Origin: Pelecanus crispus
Lineage: Eukaryota > Chordata > Aves > Pelecaniformes > Pelecanidae
Reading direction: 5' to 3'
DNA: 64,000 nucleotides
NCBI RefSeq assembly: GCF_030463565.1
Contig: NC_134654.1
Span: 19,235,702 to 19,299,701, forward strand
Shown: positions 36,201 through 48,200 of the stretch, piece by piece
Position numbering within the stretch: the first letter of the stretch is position 1
Layout: every line of letters begins with the position of its first letter
Program-made: the position numbers and the translations under genes
The notes under the pieces: generated by a model
The model's database searches: none
Seen by the model: only the letters and a program-made list of their open reading frames with translations
What the model was told of the DNA's origin: nothing

Positions 36201-39200
36201 TCTTTCATTGGACAGGCTGATTTAGAGATAAATTGCCATCTCTATGTGATTATTCTGTAAGAACTTTATTTATGTAATCCTCATTCTGCGTAGCAATCTC
36301 TGGTAGAAACGATCATAGGAGCTACACTACAAACACAGCTCTGAAAATGTTTCCACCGTACCACTTAAATTTCTCCACTCTAGACAAGGTCCAAGCAGTA
36401 TACTAACTGGAAGCAAAGAGGATTTTTAAAAATTTCCACAGCTTTCTATTTTGTGCAGGAAAGCATGTTTATTGCTCCACTACCACCACTTTGGAAAGAT
36501 ACCAAGTAACATCTGTCACACTTGAACAAAGATCAGTGAGCAGCGAGACCAGCCTTTGTAACTAAGCCCGAGAATTAAAACAACATGCATGCTGCTTTCT
36601 GAGCCAGTCATACAGTAAGTAAGCAAAATCTCTTCAATGCTTTGTGTGATTTTCATCTAAACCATGTCTTAATTTTATCTAATCTTGAAAAACTAACTGC
36701 TGTCTTCAGTATAAAAAAAAATTAATTACCGTTTCCTGAAAGGGTGCTACTTCTATCAATTCTACATGAACATATGAGGGGAAGTGGAAATTTATTGTCA
36801 AGATGCTGCTCTGAATGAGGGAAGCACAGAACAGATGGTCAACCCCATGACTGCATCCCAGCATCTTTGTGTGAGGCCAGACAGTTGGAGGGGGGCAGAT
36901 GAAACTGTTCAGCTTTACACAAGCTCAAGCGTAGGAGAGCTCTGAATGGAGTCAACGCCCTGAGACAGTCACACTTACTAGCAAATCTAGTATTATTGCA
37001 TTAAAATAGAAATAAGGAGCTACACAAATCTTCAAAAATCATAAATTTTAAAGGAGTCACTAGATAGGGTCATTACCTCAAATTATCTGCTTTGTATTTA
37101 GACAGTATATACAGTTTTATATTATCTGTTTCGTATTACTTTTATATATAGCAATGAACATCTAAGAGAATACTTTGGGGTTTTTTGGCCACTATATAAA
37201 GGATGAGGCTTTAGTACACTCAGGCTTTGATGCGGGCTTTTTTTTCTTTAAAAAGAAAAAAAACACTCTTTTGAGAAGTCTTACATTTATGCTGAATATG
37301 CTCAAAGGTGTTGTCATTTGTCATCAAAATAAGGAAGCAATCCACAAAAAACTACTTACAAACTATCTACAGCTACTTCAGTCACATCTTTCATAGACAC
37401 ATTTTTCTGTTCCATTATTTGGACAATTTCACCTGTGGGAAAACATAGGACAATACTTTCAACACAAAGCAAAAGGCACATGCTGTGCCTCTGTTTAAGA
37501 GATCAATCTCCCAACACCTATATGTGCTTACACTCACATTCTCCAATTCTTACTAAAGTCAGGTCCCTCTGGTAACTGAGAAGCCTGACACTTCCAGCCC
37601 TGAAGAAAAGGGCCTTCAGCTTGCTCCAAACTTTGCATAATGTTATCCTTAGCCTTTCTGTTAGGTAAAGTTTGGAAGACATTTCTACACTGCAGGGGAA
37701 AAAAGAGGATGCGTAGTTTGGACATTAAGCCTAAAGACAAGAGCCACACCAAAAAGCCACTGGTGCCATGCATTTGGAATGTTATGAATAATCCCAGTGG
37801 AATTAAATAATGACCATAGATAAGCAAGACAGTGATTTTAAATATGGATTTGCATAACTCCTAACTTTCTCAAGAGGCTGACAAAAACAAACATCTGAAT
37901 CTTGTTTTCAGATGAATACCAACTTAGAAGGAAAGTATTTTTGGCTTTGCCTTCCCTATAAAATACCTATCTATACTACCAATAGGACAAAAACATGTAC
38001 TTATTTTTAAAGCAGGAAAAAAGCCAGCCTTACAACTGAAGCAGACTTGAAGAAAGCGAAGTCTGGCATAAATGCTATTCTAACAACAGTGATTCGCTTA
38101 TATCATTTTAAATAGTAAGTTTAAAGAAGATTTAACCTGATGTCAGAACACAATCAACTTCTTGCGAATTATACAAGGCAGTGTAGAAGTCTTCCCGCAA
38201 GGCTTCCAGTTTTTTGTCATAACAAGGCGCCACAATTACATGGAAAATTTTATCAGGAGACAAGTTCTGTGGAACACAGAAGAAAGCACACAGCTTGAAG
38301 GATGACAAGGACAAAAATAGTATCATAAACTCTATGCAGGTAACACTAGTAATCAATCCCTAGCAATTAAATTTAAAGACTGCCGCACACAGGTTAAGTG
38401 ATTTGCCAGAAGTCACAAAGCATTAGCAACAAACATCCAAAATTTCTGGCTGAAATTTTTACTTATTCCTTCAGACCACATTTTCTGCAGCTTTTGATTG
38501 CCTTAAAAAATGAATGCAAATCAGGACTTCAGAATTCTGTTTTCTAGCTGTCATTCATTCACTTTCATCCATAGCAAATCCATCAATATTTCTCTGTGGA
38601 GATAGCAATACTTTCCTATATAATGTGGATGCAGTTAAATTTAAGTATGATACTTTTTCAACATACAAAGCTGAGAAGATAAAAGGTTAGTTTCTAGGAT
38701 ACAATGCTTTTATTGATCCGAGATAACAGGGCAATTTCTACATTGTTTTCCTCTGCTCCTATTCTGGCTGTGCTATAGAACTACACAAGCAGCATTTAAC
38801 AAGAATCTGTTTAGCTACCTTGGATTTAATTTTATCCATAAATATCTAAACCCGTGTTGCTCTGGGAGTGCAAGGATTGCTGCCAGCTCACATTGCACCT
38901 CATGAAATGAGGTTCTTTGTACATTCGTCTTATCACGGGCACTTGTATAGCAGCAGAGCACCATTTATTCTTCAAGTAAAGGACAAACAATTCAGGAAGA
39001 TCCTTTATCGCTTTATAGTATACTAAGATATACATTCCAGTATTAAAACCCCCTAGCCCATCTTTTTAGAAGAGTATAATGGTAAAAATAAATCAGAATT
39101 ACTTACCTGCTGCCTGGCAAAGTAGCCCTTCACCAGGGAGCCCATGATCTGCTGTGGAGACTTTGCAGTGCAAATGTGAGAGGTCACAAGATTGGTAAGT

Positions 39201-42200
39201 ACCCTTTCAGCATACCGGATCCAACCTAGAACAGAAAATCACAGTTAGCTAGTGAAGTGGCACATCAGCATGGCAAAGTGGCAGCAGTTATAGAACAGCT
39301 CTTAAAAACAAAGACACCTTCACAGTAGGTAGGACATTTCTGTGTATCCTGGAAGCCCCACCTTGGGAACTGTAGGAAACCTCAAGGCTCTGTTAATAAT
39401 GCTTTACAGTTGGCTATCAATAATTCGCTGTCATTAATTCTAGACCTAGAAGCCACTGTGAACTTCATGACCTATTACACCCTTTCTAATGTATAGATTT
39501 AACAAAGCAGAAAGAACAGGACCCCAGCTCACAAAGAGTAAGTTGACTTTCTACACCTCAGCCCTTGGATCACCAGATACTACAACAAATGTACTCTGTT
39601 CAGCTGCTTAACTGTAACCTTCTGTTTCCTGAGATTTAATATCCATGCACCCAGCTTGCCTCCTCTAGAACAGAAGAGTCACATGAAAGCATTATCACAA
39701 GATGCACGTGGAGTAAGCCTGGGAAAAAATGGCTTCTTTTACTATTGTTAGAGTAGCCACACCTTCTTTAGAAACACCCCCCACTCAACCACACACAGAG
39801 TAATCAACTGAAATCTCTCTCTATTCAATACTCTTAGTTACTCAGAAGTCGCCTTCCCTTTCACCAGACTCCTTCAGCATTTCGGATACGACAGGCTATA
39901 TATATTCGCACCACCCTCAATACCCAGAGCAGTTCTATTATTCCCCACCTTCCAGAATAGGAACTGACAAATGAGCAGATTAAGGTATTTAGGGTGCACA
40001 ATTCTTTCTTAGGTAGCGTAACTCTTACTGCAAACAACAGCCCAAAATCTTTCACAGCAGGGATTCACAACTTCTTGCTTCACCCACATGAACTGAGAAC
40101 CAGATACCTAAATTGTACAGAAGTGTTAGGCCCAGCCTTCTAGGGAAGTGTGTTGCTTTTGGTGCTAAGAAATAGTGAAAAATACCACACTTAAGTCTTT
40201 TAACTTCAAACAGATTAGTGTTTACATAAAAGAGAAAAATTGCTGTGAAGTACATGCTGCACAGGAAAGGTAAAACCTGTAGGTTAATTCTTAAGCTTGA
40301 AATTAACACATATATAAACACCTGGTAATGTTTAAGTCAGAACACTGCCACAAAGGCCAACAGCACAAAACTGGAATCCAAGTGGTGTTCAGATGGTTTG
40401 TCTCTCTGTGCCAGAGAAGCTGTTTTCCCAATGTAATACAATTTTACTCATGAAAATGAGAAAATATAAGTATTAGGGAAACATGAGGATCCTTCAGCTT
40501 TTTAAATATTCCCAATTCTTGTTAAAAGTACAGACTTCGAGATGAGCAGATACTGCTCTCCATGGAAAATCTCAAAGACATATCATCTTCAACAAGCATT
40601 CATTTCTGTTGCAGAAAAAGCTGGGTACATGAAAATGAGAAAGTGTAAGTATCAGGGAGACATGAGGATCCTGCAGCTTTTGAAATATTCCTAATTCTTG
40701 TTAAAAGTACAGACTTCAAGATTAGCAGACACTGGTCTCCACGGAAAAATCTCAAAGACTTGTATCATCTTCAACAAGCATTCACTTCTGTTGTAGAAAA
40801 AGCTAGGTACTATAAATTTACATGTCAGGACTGTGCTGAATTGCTAGACTCTGAATAGGAAGCCTGCTTAATGTCCAACTTCAACCGGAACTTTAAGTCC
40901 AAGATATTACCTGCAACAAAGGACTTAATTTCTTAGTGCTTGGTACAAAGGCCGTATGAGCATACTCTGCATGATATATATATCCTATTTCTTAAATGGC
41001 TTTAGCCTCAAGTGCTGTCAAAATACAACAAAACCTGCTTCAGACAAAATAAGGACAGTTTTTAAAAATATTCTGCCTTGTACTTTAGCAGCAATTCTGG
41101 AAGGTCCTTCCCTTACAGTGCAACTATGATTACCATTAATCACTACAGCACTCCTGCTATGAGTCTAGTTTTCAGAATTGGAATGGTTTAGATATTGTAG
41201 TCATGAACTATAAGGAAATTTCACTAAATCCCAAGAGACTTTTGGCAGGTATTGCCCAAAGCAATTTCTTAAATTGTTTCTTTCCTTGCAGTAGATGGAA
41301 CAAGCGCCTAGCAGTTCCAGCTCCTCAATGACCATTAGCCACTGTTTAATTATACAAGCAGCCTTGGTGAATGAGCAACACGGGGCATTTATCTGCACTT
41401 TGCATACGCGCTAGCTGTTTCTGCCTATTTATCAACAGGGCTGAGTTCCAGAGCCACAGTTACAGGAAGCCTAAGATACCCAGTTCTTACATCAGTGTAC
41501 ATCTGTACCCACACAGACCTATACTCTTCACAAATTCATTCAGATTCTCAGATGTTTGTTGGCTTGTGTTAGCATCAAAGAACAAGAAATCCTTACAGAC
41601 CACTGTATAAACTCTTGCAGATGTACTTCAGAACACGTTATTTTTAGTGGTTTATCGTGAGTAGGTCACAAAGATGCATACTATAAATATCTATGCATCA
41701 GTATAAAGCACAGAAAAACTAACAAAACTTTTGCTACTGTAAAACCTCATTACTGTAAAAGGAAATTAGTTTAGTTGACTGGGACAAAAGCATTTGAATC
41801 CTCAGTAGTTAGGTTCTTCCTACTTATGCTGTAAGCCTGCCCCATTGACACGTTCCAGGAGTTCACAGAGGTTGGCGATACATTAAAAATGCTGGCTGGT
41901 TCCCAGAGCAAGTGCTTCATGTTGTTTACCAGTTTGGTAAATTAAGGAAGAGAACATATACCATCAGTAGTTACACTGTTGTACTTTCAACAGGCAACAA
42001 AAAACAAAAAAAAAAATTAGCTCACTTCTCTTTTACAAGAACAGCAGGAGGCGGTAAGAACAATTAAGACAGAGACAATAAAATGCCCTTTTATCAGGTT
42101 CTGGGACTACAGGGGCTATGCTCTTTTGCTCGTGATAGATTTTACACCACAGACCACTCCTGCAGAGGGTGATATTTCTGTGGAAAGTTACACCCAAAGA

Positions 42201-45200
42201 TAAGTAAGAGTAAAGCAGTTACACTTGAGTTCACATTGACCTTTTATCCACAGAGCTATATAAAAAACATTTTGTGATAAACTCACCCAGTAAACAACAT
42301 TTCTGGGACAAATTTATGTAATCTGGGGGTAGAGAGAGGAACAAGAATGAAGAACAGAAAATGCACCCAGACAATTAAAGTCAGGAAACACAGCGAACAA
42401 CCTTAAAGATGACTGATTTTTTTTTTTTTTTTTTTTTGGTAATTGCTGTCAATGAGAATGAAATGCTATATGCTTTCAGAATGGGCTTACAGTGATCTTT
42501 CAGTTCAGTTTTCCAGAAATGGAAAGCACCCATGCTTCTACTAACATCTATACCAGAGCAGAGAGCTAACACCATAACTAGCACTGAAAACAGAAACAAT
42601 CTTTTGTAGAACAGACAAGGACAAGAAAAGTGCTCCATTAACTATTTTAAAATATTTCCAATGAGAGCAGCAGATAATCTGAGCTCTGTTTCTAGATGAA
42701 GAAAATTAAAATGATCTCAGAAGAAGTTCTAAAAGAAATCCTCAGGTTTTGAATTTTAAATAAAACATGTACAACAAGACAAAGCTAAGTAATAGGGGTT
42801 TGTTTCAACGTCACAGGTTTTACATGGGAAAAAAGCAACATATAGTATGTCTGCTCCTGAAGATAGGAGGTAACATTAAGGTAACAGTAACAGAAAAAAA
42901 GAGACTTTTCCTCTTACTACATATATGTAGTTCCTAAAGGGTAACCCAGATACTTCCACTACAGAATACACAAAACAAACAAAAGTGCAAGTATAATTCA
43001 AATAGCAGTATTTAAACTTTAAACCAATGGCAACAGCAGATTCTGGGGATCACCAATTGCAACTGTAACTCTCTCTCTTGTCACTGTAACATTTCTTTAA
43101 TGAATACAATCCACTTATTTCAAAGCTAGAATTTTTTGTATTTTTATTAGCCTTTTGAAAAGCAACTCCATGAACTGTAGGGTGGACTTGGGGGGGGGCG
43201 GTAGGCAAAGGAGTTACTTTTACCTCCATTTTGATGCTTCTTTTTTAGGAATGTGACTTAAACTGAAATGACAGTGTGCTAACAAATGGAAAAAGTAAAC
43301 GACTGAACGTTCTACATCTTTTCAGTTGTGATAAGTGCAGGTTCTGTTCATAACAGAACAAGTTCTCAGGTGCCAAATCCTCAGAAGTGAGACATTTAGT
43401 GAGTCAGGTCTGTGACATTTCAAGTGGAAATTATTTTGTAAGTGTTAGACATAACCATCTCACAGTCATTAAGAGTAATGTCACTTGCTACTTTCCCCTA
43501 GACTTAAGTGGCAAGTTCAAAACTTTGCTTAAGATAATAGAGGTTGTGGTTTAATTCTATCAGTTAGCAAAGTTCCTTAAAGATTCTTTTCAGAAAGAAT
43601 TAAACTTTGTGGTCTGGACACACAAGCAGCAGCCACTAACTCCTCAATTCCAGTTCTGATTAATTTCTCATAAGGTCTTACACACAGCACTAAAAACCTC
43701 AGTCCTTCTGTACCTCAGTTTCATTATCCAGATTCATATGTAATACTTGCCTTTTATAGAAGCGATGGGAAATACAACTGACTAATAAATACCACTAGCA
43801 CAGGAAATCACTAGTTCAGGCTTTTTGTATTATCAGAGGCTGTGGACTACAGCAAGGCTGGTTGGTTTGGTTTGGTTTTGGGGTTTTTTTTTGTTTGGTT
43901 TGTTTGGGTTTTTTTAAGAGCAACAATAGAATTTACACTCTTCACATTTTACAGAGCTCCAACAGAAAACAACTCTAAGATGTGTAAGGCCCTACACTGC
44001 ATTAGCACGTGCCTTATCCAGCACGATCATACCCATTCTTTGTCTGCATGGTTCACATTTACGGCTGTGGCACCTCGCTTACATATGACAAAGCTGATGA
44101 TGCCTGATGGAAACAAACTCTGCTGTCCCAACAGCCCATGAAAAACAGGCCCATCTAGCAATGCACTGAAATGCACTAAGGATGATGGTCAGCGCTACTG
44201 GTGACAACTGTGTGCGGTATTTGGTATCTCTCAAAAGCAAAGCCAAAATGCCGTAAGTTATGTAAGGCTCCCAAATGAAGCCACCCTTTCCTTAGCTCCT
44301 TGGTAGTTCCACTGAGACTAGGCTGAATCGCAGGAAGGTTGGAGAAATCAGTTCTCACCAGGGCAAGCAGAGGCAAACATCGGTAAGGCATGCTCGTCCT
44401 GGTTCCTCCGTTGGTACCGCTGCACAAATTCCCTCTGGCTCTCCAGGATACTGAAATCAGCAGCTATAGTGGTGTCAAATACATAATGCACCCCTATGAA
44501 AGAAAGCAGTAAGGAAAAGGGAATTACTAGAATGTTTTCCACCTCGCGGGCTTCTTCTCAAGTTCCAGGTCTACAGAAAATCTTGGAATATCAACAGGTA
44601 TATTCTTTCCCCTCCCCAGATTTTTACAAATAGTAGAGTCAAAAATAAAAGCCATACATTGGAAAGCTATCTTCTATGTCATTAATTTAAAAGGAACACC
44701 AACTTGCTAATGCTGACTAGCAACACTTCAAATAGTTGTCTGCTTTCTTATGAGAAGCTTGCCATTCAGCACGTATTTCCTTTTCGTTTAATTGAATGAG
44801 ATTTTGCAACTCCTAGGCTATATGCAGTGACTCTTGAAAAGGAGCATTCTTTCCAACACATGCTGAAGTTGCATATCATTATCCACAAAAAAATGCATCC
44901 AGCTAAGAGGCGTATCTTCCATTGCTGAAGTTGTCTGCAAAGGTACACGAGCATATCACCAACACAGCAGAGACCTTCTGTCTGCTTATTTAGCAACATA
45001 CTCCCTATATGCCTACGTAATATTGAGCATGACCCTACAAGCGAGGCACAGATAATTAACACATTCTAAGAAAACTGGGGCCCACCACAACTTAGCATTC
45101 CTTTTAGATGAAGAAAATATAATGGGTAGAGATGCATAAAAACTATGAAAAATTAATACATATATATATTAGGAGGAAATAGTTTATAGGTTTATTACTG

Positions 45201-48200
45201 TCCTTTTCCTTCCTTCCTCAAGTACATAAAAAACCCCAAACGTATAGGCAAAGTGGTTTCTGTTTTTTAAATAAAACTTTATATATATGTAGTATAAAGA
45301 GCAAAGGAAATACAGCTTTAACATAAAATAAGCAGATATGAGAGTTTTTGCATGTAATTTCAAATTACAGAAAAAAAGGGAACTGAGAATCTTCTAGATA
45401 TAAAATGTGTCAAAAGGACTAGAAGGCATTTAGGATAAGAATCCCCTCCTCCCTCAAGTTACAAAATAAGGGGAAATTTTACTGAAGCTCATTACCAAAT
45501 CCTCCCTGATTTCTTGGCATTGAAGGTTTCAAAGACAGCTCTACAATGTCCTTCTGTTCTGTGACCTTTACTATCAACAGGGTAATGCCTCCAACCCATT
45601 TCTGAAACTGGTGTATGTCATACTGGTACACGGTCATTAATATCACAGAATGCACATTTCAAACTCTGAACTAGATTGTGCAATGGCACTTTATGACTGC
45701 ATAACAAACAACTCTGCTGAGGAAGCAAAAACCTAAAATAATCTCCTCTTTCTGCTCCACCATCATAACAAACCCAAACTTACCAAGACCTTTGAGGAAA
45801 CCACAGAGTCTCTTGGCTGCATCATTCACAGAGAGATTGAATTTAGCAGCAAAATAAGGCAATGACTGAGGGCATATAGACACTGCCAACACTTTGTGTT
45901 TTGAGGTATCACATTTCTGGTAAACAAAACAAAAACAAAGGAAACAAGGTACATAATTACAACAGGGTAAGGATCCCTACTTTCCCTCCCTTTTCCACTC
46001 CTGGAGTTATTCCTTAGTGTCCTATGCTTCAGTGGGCCACATCATTAAAACCCCTATGAAACAACTACCAAGTTTCCTGAGGGCAGGACAGGACCTTCTT
46101 CTGATCCCGTCGGTGTTCCTTCTAATTATCTGTAGATGTTCTTTTTATGTAACTTGGGGAAATCCATCCCTCCTAGGACAATTCTGTGGTTGGTCTCCCA
46201 ATGACGTAAGGAAAGTTAAGAGACAGTCAGCACCTATGACATTCTAGCAAATATGAAAAAAGCTGTATGTTTAAACATTAATAAATAAAGTAATATTTAC
46301 AGGAGCATGGGCATTCCAAGTTCCAAATCCAACCCAGCAAATTACAGATCTGATCCTTTGTTAAGGCTCCTGTACCTCTATCACTGAAGTTGTTGAAGGA
46401 AACTGGCAAGATAGGACCCTCAACAAATCAGTGGTTGTAGGCACTGAAGAACCCTTTGAAAACACCTATGGTGGTGTGCAACTGTAAAGCTCTGATGACC
46501 GTGACATTTATTTGAAGATGAATTTTGTGTTTTAGTTGGGACCTCTTCCATACCAGTGGAAGACAAACCAGGACTATGCCACAGACAAGTCTCACCCTAA
46601 AAACGTTAGAGACCATAGTTTGTACTTAGACACCCTAAATGCTGTATAATGACCCTTAAACTAGAGCTTGTGACTGCCTGGAATGCATCTCACTTGCTCA
46701 CTGGGCTCTTCTGGACCCCTGAAGTTCTGATCACGGTACCTGTCTGCCTCCCTGTTGTAGACTTCAGGCTCTCTTAATAGGACCCATGTGACCCAAAAGT
46801 GGGTTTTTTTTTTTTCCCCCCTTCTCTTTTTCTCATGTACAACAACATCATATTCTATGGAGAGTTAAACTAGTTCTAAGAAAACTGAATCACTACGTAA
46901 TGAATCCCCTTACTTATGACACTTACGTACAGATTAAGAAAAAGCATCAATTCTGGTAGCTTTTGCAAACCAAGGACACAGAAGTCTGGAGCAGAACTAA
47001 AATAACTCATTCAGCATCAAGATCTAAAGATCTGAGCAACATACATAGCAACTAGCTTCCAAGAAATCCAGATCTCGGCAGAAAATAAGACAGCAAAAGA
47101 ATGCTTTTATAAGTTTTGCTAAGAATTTGGACAAAAAAAAATCTGTTCCAAATATAGTCAGCTCAAATACATGTTAAAACCAATTATACTTTCAAAAATT
47201 TGCCTTCATAACTTTGTATTATGTGGACACATTGGCACCACAAACACCCAGAACAGTCCTAGTAACGAAGGCATAAGCATTTCTAAACACTGAACCACAG
47301 ATTAATTTGTTATTACAGTAATGAGGTAGGTAAGTTTTTCAAACAATTTTACTTCTGCAGGTGCAGTAACTCTCCTCTAGCATTTAGGTCAAGTGCTGTG
47401 ATCTTACATCTCTAGTGCAAAATTATTTTAAGCATTTCAATGTTCATCTTGCCTAAAGTTTTCACTTCCTCTTTGGACAAAGTATATCATGACAAACCTT
47501 CACACTACCTGCCATGGGAAACCAAGCTGCTTAGTCATTCCGTAATTTCCTTCTCCTCACAGAAAACAGTGTTATTGTTTGTGTCACTTTACCTTATTAA
47601 GGTTAAGAATACGAAAGAGCTCCTTCTGATTCTGTTGGAAAACTCTGGCTCCTTCTTCTGATGTCATACAATTGTCACAAGCTAGGCAGTCGCTAAGGAA
47701 TATTTTAGCATTAGCCAATGTATGAAACTCATTTTTCTGCTGGGGGAAAAAAAGTAAACAAGTATTTAATTATGTTCTACCAATTTTCAAGACCTCCGCA
47801 ATGACCTGGAAGAGCAAACATGGTCTCACTGTTTGTTTAAAACAAGACAATCCATGACACTTGCATAACATCCAAGATTATTTAGAAGTAATCAAAATAA
47901 TTTGTTCCATCCTTCTTCATAGTTTTGCTCCTATTACTGTGAAACTGCAAAATGCTTAAGCATAAACATAGATCTAAATTTAGCTCTGTAGTCCATATTC
48001 TAACAACTTGATTTGCATTGCATTTCAGAGCTGACAGTTCCCATCAACTTACCAGGCAACTGAGAAAACTTTTACTTGAACTATTAAACCTCTTTAATAG
48101 CCAGACGCCTCTCTAACAGCAAGATGGCTTTGGCTTTTTACCATGAGATAAAACAAAAAGAATGCAGTCCTACAATTACATTGAAAATTACGTAAGATCA

